From an uncultured Gammaproteobacteria bacterium (GTDB taxonomy: Bacteria > Pseudomonadota > Gammaproteobacteria > Arenicellales > Poriferihabitantaceae), in contig CAMYNW010000014.1 of NCBI GenBank assembly GCA_947259885.1, positions 1 to 64,000 of the forward strand: a stretch of DNA of 64,000 nucleotides, written 5' to 3'. Below the pieces are notes generated by a model, which searched no databases, was not told where the DNA came from, and worked only from the letters and a program-made list of their open reading frames with translations. The position numbers were made by a program, and so were the translations under genes. Shown here in pieces: positions 8,138-17,012 of this stretch (the stretch's first letter is position 1; every line of letters starts with the position of its first letter).

Positions 8138-9715
8138 CTACAACTTCACCTCATAACTTTCTTCCTGGGCTTTATCCTGATTCATCTTCATATTGAGCAT
8201 ACGCAGAGTCGCGCCAATTCCAGCAAAAACCTGGTTGGCGCTGACGCCCCGGGTTCTTACTTTTCTTCCCTGATCCTGCCAGGTGATGAAACATTCGACC
8301 AGTGCGCTGGCTGTGCCTCCTCTCGGGATTCTCACCTGGTAGTCAACCAGTTCCGGGAACTCAATCTTTCGCCGATCGAGGATTTTACGGATCGCCACCA
8401 CAAAAGCATCGAATCCGCCGTTGCCGGCGCCGGTGGATTTAAAAGTATCGTCATATATCCGCACTCGGATACTCACCACCGACTCCAGATCCAGCCCACT
8501 GGTAATGGAGCAGTTGAGCAACTCTAGATGACGATCCCCCTTGCTTTCAAGAATATCCGCAATAATAAACGGCAAATCTTCCGGCGTAATGGTGGCCTTG
8601 GAATCCCCCAGTTTGACGATCCGCTTCAACACCTTGGCCTGATCCTCCTCTGACAGGCTGATACCCAGCGTCTCCAGGTTTTTCTTCAATGAAGCCTTGC
8701 CGCTCATTTTACCAAGGGCATAAGAACGTGATCGGTTGAAACGATCCGGGCTCAGGTCGGTCTGGTACAGGTCGCCCTTCGAATCGCCATCCGCATGGAT
8801 GCCTGCAGTCTGAGTAAATACATCAGCACCCACTATGGGAGCGTTCTCGGCAACCATCTTGCCGGAGAAGTTTTCTACCATTTGGCTCAAGGTATAGATT
8901 TCGGTTTCGTCAACGGAGATTTGCGCATCCATCTTATCCCTCAGGACCATGCACACTTCCGCCAGCGATGCATTCCCTGCTCGTTCGCCGAGGCAGTTAA
9001 TGGTGCAGTGTATCGTGGAAGCCCCTGCTTTGACCGCCGCCATACTGTTAGCGGTGCCGAGGCCGTAATCATTGTGAGGATGAAAATCAAAATTACAGTC
9101 CGCGAATCGATCCTTCATATCCGAGATGCTGGCGAATACCTCTTCGGGGGACATTACCCCGAGCGTATCCGGCAACATATAGTGGCTAATGGGTAACTGC
9201 CGCAGGCTTTCCATCATTTCATAAACATATTCTGGACTGTCGGCAAAGCCATTGGACCAGTCCTCCAAATAAACATTCACCAGCAGTCCCTGTTCCTTGG
9301 CATAGTCGACGGTGCGTCGGATACCATCCAGATGCTCGCTCAGCGATTGACGCAATTGTTCGCGACAATGTTTTTCACTGCCCTTTGTCAGCAAATTCAG
9401 CACTTTACCGCCGGCACTGGTAATCCAGTCCACGCTGCGTTTATGGTTGGTAAAACCGAGCACTTCTACCCGCTCCAGGAAGCCCTCCTCCGCTGCCCAG
9501 TCGTTGATTCGAGTTACCGCTTCTAGCTCACCGCTGGATATCCCGGCGGAGGCTACTTCGATTCGATCTACCTTAAGCGAATGCAGAAGCGCTTTGGCAA
9601 TACTGACCTTTTCAGCCTGGGAGAATGAGACTCCTTGGGTCTGTTCGCCATCACGCAGGGTGACGTCCATTAGTTCAACTTTTGGGCCAGGGTTTGGCAT
9701 GGTAGCTTTTTTCAA
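8138..9715 (-). CDS. 2-isopropylmalate synthase / citramalate synthase family enzyme
   Basis: A 525-residue protein with the HMG-CoA-lyase-like TIM barrel. The LMDVTLRDGEQTQGVSF opening contains the catalytic Arg/Asp of the family, followed by FHPHNDYGLGTANSMAAV and NCLGERAGNASLAEV with the metal-binding histidines. After about residue 390 comes the C-terminal regulatory domain (SITSGLDLESVVSIRVRI; GAGNGGFDAFVVAI) used for feedback inhibition by leucine or isoleucine. It condenses acetyl-CoA with a 2-oxo acid. I cannot tell 2-isopropylmalate from (R)-citramalate synthase by eye. The rest of the leu operon is not adjacent. ATGs at codons 1 and 6 are both possible starts. Confidence 0.8.
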   Translation of the reverse strand: MKKATMPNPGPKVELMDVTLRDGEQTQGVSFSQAEKVSIAKALLHSLKVDRIEVASAGISSGELEAVTRINDWAAEEGFLERVEVLGFTNHKRSVDWITSAGGKVLNLLTKGSEKHCREQLRQSLSEHLDGIRRTVDYAKEQGLLVNVYLEDWSNGFADSPEYVYEMMESLRQLPISHYMLPDTLGVMSPEEVFASISDMKDRFADCNFDFHPHNDYGLGTANSMAAVKAGASTIHCTINCLGERAGNASLAEVCMVLRDKMDAQISVDETEIYTLSQMVENFSGKMVAENAPIVGADVFTQTAGIHADGDSKGDLYQTDLSPDRFNRSRSYALGKMSGKASLKKNLETLGISLSEEDQAKVLKRIVKLGDSKATITPEDLPFIIADILESKGDRHLELLNCSITSGLDLESVVSIRVRIYDDTFKSTGAGNGGFDAFVVAIRKILDRRKIEFPELVDYQVRIPRGGTASALVECFITWQDQGRKVRTRGVSANQVFAGIGATLRMLNMKMNQDKAQEESYEVKL

Positions 9716-10056
9716 TTAATACTTAAAAATCTTGCTGATGCGGATTATTGCTCACGCAGGATATTAAAGTCCAATCTGATCGACTTCGAGGCAGTTGACC
9801 TATCAGTGGAGTTAATTGATGGCTCCATGATGATCGCATGAAATATCAGATGACAGACAAAAGGATCAAGTCCGCTTTCACTTTTTTGGCGGATAAGTGA
9901 GGTTTATACTGTCTGGGAGGAGGTCAAATATCATCAATGGCAGTTGTGGAACTGGCCCCAGAGCATACAACTAGACTTGCTGATCTGATCAGGACTTAAA
10001 ATTAAGTTATCGTTAAAGGTGCTTAATTGCTTACCGGCAATCGTAAAATTAGAGTT
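9716..10056. other. Intergenic region between divergent genes
   Basis: This 341-base divergent spacer should hold promoters for the LeuA-family gene and the DsrC-like gene. A TATACT at about 9905 could be a -10 box reading right, but no matching -35 stands at the right distance. No RNA gene or hairpin is obvious. Confidence 0.4.
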
Positions 10057-10383
10057 ATGGATATAGAGATTCCAAGAAATACTGAAGGGTATTTGATTGT
10101 TCCAGATGATTGGAACAAAGATATTGCAATTGAATTAGCTCGGGAGGAAGGCATTACGTTAAGTGAGGCCTACTGGCCGTTACTTCATTTCATGAGAACG
10201 TATTACAGTGAGCATGCGGTTGCGCCCGATGTTCGTCATGTTGCGGATTTCCTGATGAAGGAAAAAGGCTGTGGAAAAAAGCAGGCCAAGACAGAAATTT
10301 TTAACCTGTTTCCATATGGCTATGTGAAACAGGCATGTAAGATCGCGGGAATGAAACGGCCGCGCGCATGGAGTACCGGTTAG
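10057..10383 (+). CDS. TusE/DsrC/DsvC-family sulfur-relay-like protein with altered C-terminus
   Basis: From the ATG at 10057 it has 108 residues. The fold signature is clear: GYLIVPDDWNKDIAIELARE, YWPLLHFMRTYY, FNLFPYGYVKQACKIAGMKR. Family members carry sulfur on C-terminal cysteines for tRNA thiolation (TusE) or sulfite reduction (DsrC). Here the inner cysteine (ACKIAG, Cys-B position) is kept, but the penultimate Cys-A, 11 residues later, is replaced by Trp, and the tail reads RAWSTG. This matches neither TusE, which keeps Cys-A, nor DsrC, which keeps both. No dsr or tus genes are nearby. The TTG at 10027 gives a longer but less likely form. Confidence 0.82.
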   Translation: MDIEIPRNTEGYLIVPDDWNKDIAIELAREEGITLSEAYWPLLHFMRTYYSEHAVAPDVRHVADFLMKEKGCGKKQAKTEIFNLFPYGYVKQACKIAGMKRPRAWSTG

Positions 10384-10384
10384 A

Positions 10385-10405
10385 GCATGCCATTTAGCGG
10401 CATGC
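10385..10405 (+). terminator. Hairpin just after the DsrC-like gene, possible terminator
   Basis: A perfect 7-bp stem GCATGCC/GGCATGC with a 7-base loop begins two bases after the stop codon of the DsrC-like gene. A run of five T lies about 15 bases further down, too far for a classical intrinsic terminator, so the function is uncertain. Confidence 0.35.
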
Positions 10406-10510
10406 GCCCAAATAGCATAAATTTTTGCCCGGCTCTCATTCTATATAATGTTAATCGTGTAATACCGCGTTATATGACAAGTACTCACGATAGTTTGCGG
10501 AGAAATTTAT

Positions 10511-10960
10511 ATGAAGATATATCTGGCGCAACACGCGGAAGCGATCGATAAGTCTGCGGATCCAGCAAGGCCAATATCAAGAGATGGGGCGGTGACTGCC
10601 GCCCGGGTGGCTGCCCACATTGCCAGACATGACATTGGCATCACCGCCATTCGTCACAGCGGTAAACTTCGTTCAAAACAAACGGCTGAAGTTTATGCCG
10701 AGCACCTGGGTGTGAGTGATATTTCAGAAATGTCGGGCATGAATCCTAACGATGACGTTAGAGCTTTCATAAGCGGACTGAACCTGGATAGCACTTTGTA
10801 TGTTGGTCACCTGCCCCACCTGGATAAGACCTTGTCGTGTCTCATTGGGGGCAATCGTGACCAGGGCGTGCTCATATTTAAAAATTCAGGTATCGCCTGC
10901 ATCGAACTTGGTGGCGCGGAACCGTCCTTGCTTTGGTACCTTTCTCCGGATATCTGTTAA
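10511..10960 (+). CDS. sixA: Phosphohistidine phosphatase SixA-like
   Basis: A 149-residue member of the histidine-phosphatase superfamily with a good ribosome binding site (CGGAGAAA about 8 bases before the ATG). It has the compact SixA layout: MKIYLAQHAEA at the N-terminus with the catalytic His, PARPISRDG, RSKQTAEVYAE and a second catalytic His in LYVGHLPHLDK. The usual RHG reads QHA here, a replacement that also occurs in some annotated SixA proteins. SixA removes phosphate from histidine of phosphorelay or phosphotransferase proteins. No partner kinase is adjacent. Confidence 0.82.
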   Translation: MKIYLAQHAEAIDKSADPARPISRDGAVTAARVAAHIARHDIGITAIRHSGKLRSKQTAEVYAEHLGVSDISEMSGMNPNDDVRAFISGLNLDSTLYVGHLPHLDKTLSCLIGGNRDQGVLIFKNSGIACIELGGAEPSLLWYLSPDIC

Positions 10961-11322
10961 TGGTTCGGTTTTAGGTCAAACACTTAAAGGAGATGACGAA
11001 GCACGAGCGAATCTTATACCACTAGCCCACTGTTAAAGAGATTGAGCAGACGACCATTCCTGCGCGATTCGAGTTGTAAGTAAAGCTTTATGGATCACGG
11101 ATTGCGGTCTACACGGAAGATCAATGTATTATCTACCGCCAGCTCGACCAAGCGACGGGCAGTCTCGCCAACACAATCTTGCGACAAAGCGGTCGCTAAG
11201 CCCAACCTAACCTAACCGCACCGGATTTGGTGGCCACATCCCATTGGGTCAGAGTCGAAATAAGTAAATATCGTCGAGCGAAATAGAATTTACCCAGTTG
11301 AACTAGTGATCTATTTAAGCCT
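10961..11322. other. Intergenic region, nothing recognised
   Basis: These 362 bases separate two convergent genes. No clear terminator, RNA gene or coding sequence is visible; short open frames here lack ribosome binding sites. Confidence 0.45.
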
Positions 11323-11775
11323 TCAGTCAAATGAATCGCTTTCCAGGGTTTGCTGTTCCATAATCTCCATCAGGTTAACCGCGACATCGACAAAATCAGA
11401 GTCGGTGATAATTCCAACCAGGCCTCCCTCTTTCGTGACCGGCAGACAACCGTGTTTGGTGTCCAAAAGGTGAAGTGCAGCCGAACGCAGGCTATCATTT
11501 TCGTCAACCGTTGCTACTGGTGCGGTCATCACTTCCCTGACTCGGTGTTGCTTTTCTAGTGCTGTCCGTGAATCCTCACTTTGTTCATGTAGACTGGACT
11601 CAGACGCTGCTAACACATCACTGAAGGTGATTACCCCCACGGGTATGTTGTTCTTATCGACAACAGGAATGTGACGGACATCGTGCTTCTGCATCAGCAG
11701 TCGGGCATTGTAAACAGTTTCCTTGGGACTAATCGTATACGGTTCGGTAGTCATGATTTCCTCAATCGTCATCAT
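11323..11775 (-). CDS. CBS-domain-pair protein
   Basis: From the ATG at 11775, preceded by AAGGAG at about 9 bases, the protein has 150 residues and consists of little more than two CBS motifs. The first is roughly residues 4-60 (IMTTEPYTISPKETVYNA, HDVRHIPVVD) and the second roughly 80-140 (VMTAPVATVDENDSLRSA, KHGCLPVT, GIITDSDFVD). Stand-alone CBS pairs bind adenine nucleotides and regulate partner proteins, but the partner is not evident from the neighbours. An upstream open extension in the same frame (to 11892) lacks a ribosome binding site and was left out. Confidence 0.87.
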   Translation of the reverse strand: MMTIEEIMTTEPYTISPKETVYNARLLMQKHDVRHIPVVDKNNIPVGVITFSDVLAASESSLHEQSEDSRTALEKQHRVREVMTAPVATVDENDSLRSAALHLLDTKHGCLPVTKEGGLVGIITDSDFVDVAVNLMEIMEQQTLESDSFD

Positions 11776-12226
11776 GTCAGCTGTCTCCTTATTTTCAAAT
11801 CTTAATAGGGCTACTGTATCTGAATGTGTTGAAGATGTCTGCGCTGTAAACAATCGGAAATTCCAAACCGTCCAGCGGGCTTTCTTGCTCAAGCTTTAAA
11901 TGCTTTAGAGCCGGAGACCCTTTACCACCGTGGTCTGTAAATGTCGGGTCATCTCCAAGCCAACGCACAGTAAATTATCGATACCATTTAACTTGGACTA
12001 AAAATTTTAAACCTTCTGTTTTCGGGGCATAATGACAAAATATATTGCCAATTGTCGTCAATAATTTCCGCTCGATGTTCTGTTACGAAATGGAACCGTT
12101 TTATGAAAGTCAGGATTTCACTGGTTTTCCCGCTAAAAGCTGAAAATATGCTTTCTAAAGCTATCACTGGCATGCTTTTTGCTGGTTATATAAGGAAGAT
12201 TAGACGTGTGGAGGTGAAAGGCGCAC
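11776..12226. other. Intergenic region between divergent genes
   Basis: A divergent AT-rich spacer of 451 bases that should carry the promoters of the CBS gene and the protease gene. Overlapping short open frames on both strands (for example 11988-12173, minus) show no family motif and no good ribosome binding site, so I do not call a gene. Confidence 0.4.
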
Positions 12227-13783
12227 TTGTTATCCGAATTGCTCCACTGTGTAATGAAGTTGCGCCTGTACTTTAAAATGAATACGAAATCTACGATTGC
12301 TTGGCGATCAATTGTGATTGGACTACTAGCGGTAACTGCGCCGTTAAGTATTCACTGGTATGAAAAATGGCGACAGGTGGATACCGAAACCATGCTCAAT
12401 GTATCCGTGTCGATTAAAACTATCTCGTATGTGCAGGTAGACTCGGTCGGAGATTCGGTGTGGAGTACCGCAGGTGGCTCCGGAATTTTAATCTCCAATC
12501 AAGATTGCGAAGTTCTTACCAATCATCATGTGGTTGAAAATGCTGCACACATAGAGGTGTTTCCACGGCAATGGCCAAATACATCTGGAATTCCGGCAAA
12601 GGTAGTAAATTCTAATCCGCGAACAGATGTCGCGATTTTGCGCATTTCACGTTGCGATGGTTTGCCCCAGGCCTTGTTAGGCGACTCGGATTTCGTATCG
12701 CCCGGTGACGAAGTCTATGCAGTTGGAAATCCACTTGGCAAGAATCCCGATTCCATAAGTCGCGGAATTTTGTCACACACAGAACGATTCCAAAACGATG
12801 GATTACCCTACTTGCAAACCGATGCAAATATTAATCATGGGAACTCGGGTGGCGCGCTGTTCAATCGTAACGCAGAAGTCATTGGTGTAAATACCGGTAT
12901 TCTGGCTACGTCAAGTGGCCAAAAATTTGGAATTGCTTACGCGCTTCCGATCAATTTAGTCAAATCTGAGGCCGGTAAACTTCGAACTGGTTCACCAAGC
13001 TGGGGCGATGCCGGTATTGACGATTTGGTCGCTGAACTGACGCCCGACGAGGCGTCTGTTTTTAATGTTCCCGATGGACGTGGGGCGATAATCCTGACCA
13101 AATCGGCACAACAAGGACCCGGTCTAAATAAGCTATTTGCAAAAGATGTAGTGTATAAAATTAATAAGGTGAGCGTTAATAATCTAGATCAAGTAAAGCT
13201 GCTGATTAGTAGCCACAGTCCTGGTGATACTGTTAATTTCGAGTTGATCAGACAGGGTGAGACCTTTGACGTTGAGATCGAATTGATAGATGGCTGGAAG
13301 ACCCAGCAAGCTCCGGGTGCCGATTACTATGAAGGACATTTGGGTTTGACTCTAGAAATGTGGGATACGAACAGTCTTGGTGGGCACTTCGAATCCCCGG
13401 TCATTACAAACGTCAAAAGTCTTAGTCCATCTCATTTAGCCTATATCTCGAGTTCGCAAAAAACAGTGTTGAGCCGAGGCCCGGTCACTATTCCGATCCA
13501 GCTAAGTGTTAAATCTGTAACTGGAATTGTTATCGAAGGAAATTATTTTCCAATAACAGATGTCGCTGAATTGGAGAAACACGCGTATGAAGCTTATCAA
13601 GCAAACACCCCTCTTCTGCTTGAGATTGAAGCTTGGGGGAGAACTAATCCGATGAACTTTCAGGAGCCGTTGACTTTACAAAAAACATCCTTCCATAGGG
13701 TCATACCTGGGGTGGCCGCTGCATCAGCACCAGCGACACCAAGAATAATTGGCAGATTCGACGCGGTTGCAGTTAATCGCTAA
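12227..13783 (+). CDS. Membrane-anchored HtrA-like serine protease (S1C) with PDZ domain
   Basis: A 518-residue protein. The TTG at 12227 is favoured because GGAGGTG lies 10 bases upstream; ATGs at 12254 and 12278 lack ribosome binding sites. A single hydrophobic segment (SIVIGLLAVTAPLSI, about residues 28-42) anchors or exports it. The trypsin-like triad is H101 (TNHHVVENA), D134 (NPRTDVAILRI) and S207 (HGNSGGALF). A PDZ-like domain follows at about residues 280-350 (LFAKDVVYKINKVSVNNLDQV), then about 160 residues I do not recognise. It should degrade or process proteins in the periplasm. The C-terminal region and length differ from DegP/DegS, so it is a non-canonical member. Confidence 0.82.
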   Translation: MLSELLHCVMKLRLYFKMNTKSTIAWRSIVIGLLAVTAPLSIHWYEKWRQVDTETMLNVSVSIKTISYVQVDSVGDSVWSTAGGSGILISNQDCEVLTNHHVVENAAHIEVFPRQWPNTSGIPAKVVNSNPRTDVAILRISRCDGLPQALLGDSDFVSPGDEVYAVGNPLGKNPDSISRGILSHTERFQNDGLPYLQTDANINHGNSGGALFNRNAEVIGVNTGILATSSGQKFGIAYALPINLVKSEAGKLRTGSPSWGDAGIDDLVAELTPDEASVFNVPDGRGAIILTKSAQQGPGLNKLFAKDVVYKINKVSVNNLDQVKLLISSHSPGDTVNFELIRQGETFDVEIELIDGWKTQQAPGADYYEGHLGLTLEMWDTNSLGGHFESPVITNVKSLSPSHLAYISSSQKTVLSRGPVTIPIQLSVKSVTGIVIEGNYFPITDVAELEKHAYEAYQANTPLLLEIEAWGRTNPMNFQEPLTLQKTSFHRVIPGVAAASAPATPRIIGRFDAVAVNR

Positions 13784-14029
13784 TTTTTAATCTAAGTTAA
13801 TATTCTTCGATTCACCCCGAGTATAAACAGCGGACGAAATATTGTTGGTTTGCGCTCGATTGTGAGGAACGGACAGGTCCGCATGTAGATTCAAAGGGAT
13901 ACTAATGGCCTCGCAACGAGAAGTTCGCAAGAGAGTTGCGTCTAATAAATAAGTGCTTGATTGTTCCCGTTAGATTTCAGGATGATATACTCATTTAACC
14001 GAAATAAGTTCTGAAGACGGAGCATCGCG

Positions 14030-14263
14030 ATGAAAATCTCCAGCCACTCCAAGGAAATTCTAATCAACCAATGGGGATTGGATGGCAGCGAGATGGAAGT
14101 CAATCAGTTTGCTTTTGATCATAAGGATACTCATGGTCTGCGGCTCGATGAAGCTGAGTTTTTGACGCGCCACCAAGGGGCGTTTATTCGCGAACCTTTG
14201 TTGATGGATGCCGCCTCGATTGGTGTTATCAAGCAATTAAACAACGCTCTCCATAAATTATGA
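14030..14263 (+). CDS. Small hypothetical protein upstream of fumC
   Basis: A 77-codon ORF whose ATG follows ACGGAG at about 8 bases. It ends 36 bases before fumC on the same strand, so the two may be co-transcribed. The product is soluble and mildly acidic (begins MKISSHSKEILINQWGL, ends LNNALHKL), with no signal peptide or known motif. Coding is supported by the ribosome binding site, the length and the position. The function is unknown. Confidence 0.5.
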   Translation: MKISSHSKEILINQWGLDGSEMEVNQFAFDHKDTHGLRLDEAEFLTRHQGAFIREPLLMDAASIGVIKQLNNALHKL

Positions 14264-14299
14264 TCGGAGAGAATACATTTTTCCAAAACGGTAGTAGAT

Positions 14300-15694
14300 G
14301 TGACTGATTATCGCGTTGAATCTGATTCGTTCGGCAAACTAAATGTACCTGCCGACCGATACTGGGGTGCCCAGACACAGCGGTCACTCGGTAATTTTAA
14401 AATTGGTGGCGAGCGCATTCCTCCTTCCTTGATTCGGGCCCTCGGGATCGTAAAGCGCTGCGCAGCGGCGGTCAATATGGCGCAGGGGATCCTTGACAAA
14501 GAGATCGGCGTCGCGATTGCAGACGCCGCTCAGGATGTGATTAATGGGGAGCTCAACGATCACTTCCCTTTGGTTGTGTGGCAGACCGGATCGGGCACCC
14601 AATCAAATATGAATGCTAACGAGGTGATTTCTAACCTTGCGATTAAACGACTGGGTGGTGAGATGGGGTCCAAGACACCCGTCCACCCAAATGATCATTG
14701 CAATCTTAGTCAATCGTCTAACGACACTTTCCCAACCGCGATGCATGTCGCGACAGTGGAACAACTCCATCAAACATTAATCCCGTCCCTGAAAAATTTG
14801 CAGGCCGCCTTGCATGAAAAGTCACGTATCTGGAAAGACGTAGTTAAGATTGGCCGCACACACTTGCAGGATGCGACACCGCTGACCCTGGGACAGGAGT
14901 TCTCGGGGTATGCAGCCCAGGTCGCATTAGGGGTGGAGCGGATTAAGACCGCTCTACCGAGGCTGTATTCATTAGCTCAAGGTGGAACAGCTGTGGGCAC
15001 TGGTGTGAATTCAGTGAAGGGTTTTGATCAGTTGTTTGCCAGTGAAGTAGCTAAATTGACAGGTTTGCCATTTGTGACGGCGGAAAATAAATTTGAATCT
15101 CTAGCTGCTCATGATGCCATGGTCGAAATTTCTGGGGTGTTGAATACGGTTGCCGTGAGTTTGAACAAAATTGCCAACGACATTCGTTTGCTTGGTTCCG
15201 GTCCCCGCTCAGGAATTGGAGAATTGCAATTACCGGAAAACGAACCTGGATCATCTATTATGCCTGGCAAGGTGAATCCGACACAGTGCGAGGCGCTGAC
15301 AATGGTGTGTGCCCAGGTAATGGGCAATCACACTACAGTTACTGTTGCAGGTGCACAAGGGCACTTTGAATTGAACGTTTTTAAACCGGTCATTGCTTAT
15401 AACGTCCTGCAATCTATTAGATTGCTTAGCGAATCGGCGGTGAGTTTTAACGAGAAATGTGTGGCTGGAATTCAATACGATGAGGATCGTATAACTGAGT
15501 TGGTTGGTAATTCATTGATGTTAGTAACTGCGTTAGTGCCGCATATTGGTTACGACAATGCCACAACCATAGCTAAGAGTGCGCATCGAAATGGGACTAC
15601 GCTGCGCCAGGAGGCAATTAAAGGAGGTTATGTTACTGCGGAAGAATTTGACAAGATTGTACGCCCGGAAAAAATGACCAGGCCGAGATCCTGA
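14300..15694 (+). CDS. fumC: Fumarate hydratase class II
   Basis: A 464-residue, oxygen-stable, iron-free fumarase that converts fumarate and malate in the citric acid cycle; the active form is a homotetramer. The start is GTG at 14300 ([11 protein letters not shown] after the first residue). Family blocks are intact: [17 protein letters not shown], the catalytic-base region [19 protein letters not shown], and the superfamily signature [16 protein letters not shown] with the mobile-loop serine. The length matches the family norm of about 465. The features of class II are complete and I see nothing odd. Confidence 0.96.
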   Translation: MTDYRVESDSFGKLNVPADRYWGAQTQRSLGNFKIGGERIPPSLIRALGIVKRCAAAVNMAQGILDKEIGVAIADAAQDVINGELNDHFPLVVWQTGSGTQSNMNANEVISNLAIKRLGGEMGSKTPVHPNDHCNLSQSSNDTFPTAMHVATVEQLHQTLIPSLKNLQAALHEKSRIWKDVVKIGRTHLQDATPLTLGQEFSGYAAQVALGVERIKTALPRLYSLAQGGTAVGTGVNSVKGFDQLFASEVAKLTGLPFVTAENKFESLAAHDAMVEISGVLNTVAVSLNKIANDIRLLGSGPRSGIGELQLPENEPGSSIMPGKVNPTQCEALTMVCAQVMGNHTTVTVAGAQGHFELNVFKPVIAYNVLQSIRLLSESAVSFNEKCVAGIQYDEDRITELVGNSLMLVTALVPHIGYDNATTIAKSAHRNGTTLRQEAIKGGYVTAEEFDKIVRPEKMTRPRS

Positions 15695-15734
15695 TCGAGA
15701 TTGGAGAGGGAAGTTAATTCGTTTTATTGTATCT

Positions 15735-16559
15735 CTAACCTTGATAGGCAGAAACCACAGTGAGATGATCGATTATCGAATTAACGCCTGATATACCCTT
15801 TAATTCCTGATAAAGCGCTTGACCTATTTTGCGATTCTCAATTAGGCCGGTTAAGACTAACTCCCCATCACCAAACGAAATGTCGACATTTCTGACCGAT
15901 ATCGCAAGATCTTCTTTGCTGGCGATGGCATTGCGAACACGGTGTTCAACGATCAGATCGGAAAGAATCTGTTGTGAACTTGTCGTTTTCTCAAAGGCGG
16001 TACTTCCCGCAAGTGCGACGACCTGTCTTACACAGTCGCTGACCGGCACGCGTTCGGTGTTCATCACTAGATCGTAATTCAGAGGGCCTTGCCAGTCGCT
16101 TTTCAGGAGACCATGTACTGCACGCGTGTGTGCGGCATCATTGCGTTCTATCTCTCGCCGCACATCTTGTTCGTTCTCCAAACCGAGTCGATCTTGCATG
16201 ACCCGCACGCGGAACGACATGGGCGCACAAACCCGTACTCTCAAAATATGCGGAACGGAACGCAAAAGTACTATTGCCCCCCAGCCGCGAATCACCGCCT
16301 TGTCTTCGAGAGCGATATCGTAAATCTCTTCGGCGGTGTAATGTGAGAGCTGATCCTTGTCGATTTTCAATCGATCCGATAGTGCAGGCTTGCCTTCTAG
16401 GAAACGATTCACATCACTTTCACCCAGCTTCATCCGATCTGCTATATCACGCTCAATGACCTCATGATAGACAACCTGTAAACCCAGAGTTTCTGCCACA
16501 CCAGATGCGACGTCCTTGCCCAGCGAACCCATTTCCCTGGTCATTGTAATAACTGTCAT
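15735..16559 (-). CDS. Cytidylate-kinase-like protein with C-terminal BON domain
   Basis: From the ATG at 16559, with a perfect TAAGGAG ribosome binding site 7 bases upstream, the protein has 274 residues. The N-terminal 190 residues match the cytidylate-kinase-like family: ITMTREMGSLGKDVASGVAE contains the nucleotide-binding loop, followed by VIRGWGAIVLL and LRVRVCAPMSFRVRVMQ. Residues about 200-274 form a BON-type domain (VRNAIASKEDLAISVRNVDI, LVLTGLIENRKIGQ). BON domains bind phospholipids or act in envelope proteins, whereas there is no signal peptide here, so the protein is probably cytoplasmic. The combination is unusual and its substrate is unknown. It converges on fumC. Confidence 0.8.
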   Translation of the reverse strand: MTVITMTREMGSLGKDVASGVAETLGLQVVYHEVIERDIADRMKLGESDVNRFLEGKPALSDRLKIDKDQLSHYTAEEIYDIALEDKAVIRGWGAIVLLRSVPHILRVRVCAPMSFRVRVMQDRLGLENEQDVRREIERNDAAHTRAVHGLLKSDWQGPLNYDLVMNTERVPVSDCVRQVVALAGSTAFEKTTSSQQILSDLIVEHRVRNAIASKEDLAISVRNVDISFGDGELVLTGLIENRKIGQALYQELKGISGVNSIIDHLTVVSAYQG

Positions 16560-17012
16560 CGGTAACTCCTTACACTCTAGTACCAAGAGTATACAACTCT
16601 ATCGCGCTATCGTCGTATCCATATGGAGTAATGTTTAACAAACACGCGGCAGCCCTTTAAATGTGCAAAACATCAAGCACCCTCATGGAAATGTTCACGA
16701 TTCGAGGTATTATTATTTTTTTTCTGTCTCAAGCCTTTACGCATTATTATGCACGGCAACGGGGTAGCTGAGACTTAACTGGAATCTATATGCAGGTGAA
16801 ACGGCCATTTAAAATTACTTTTACCGACCAACGGCGGCATAACATCCGCAACCCTGACACATATATTTGATGACCGGTGTCAATAACAAAATGGTCAGCA
16901 TGCCCTATAAATTGGTTACGCTGGACAGTATTAAAATTTGTTATACAGTGCGTACCCTGCTCTTTTCTATTTACTTCGAATCATTTTCGATTGGCGCACA
17001 TATAAAATTCCC
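16560..17012. other. Intergenic region between divergent genes
   Basis: A divergent spacer of 453 bases. It includes the kinase-gene ribosome binding site, a TATACT on the minus strand (16588-16593) that could be its -10 box, and a run of T residues around 16715. I see no tRNA or other RNA gene. Confidence 0.4.

Noticed and set aside
10057..10383. Dissimilatory sulfur metabolism (DsrC proper)
   Set aside because: The terminal cysteine is missing and no dsr, apr or hdr genes are nearby.
11988..12173. 61-codon open frame on the minus strand in the CBS/protease spacer
   Set aside because: No good ribosome binding site and no recognisable motif; overlapping open frames on the other strand are equally plausible by chance.
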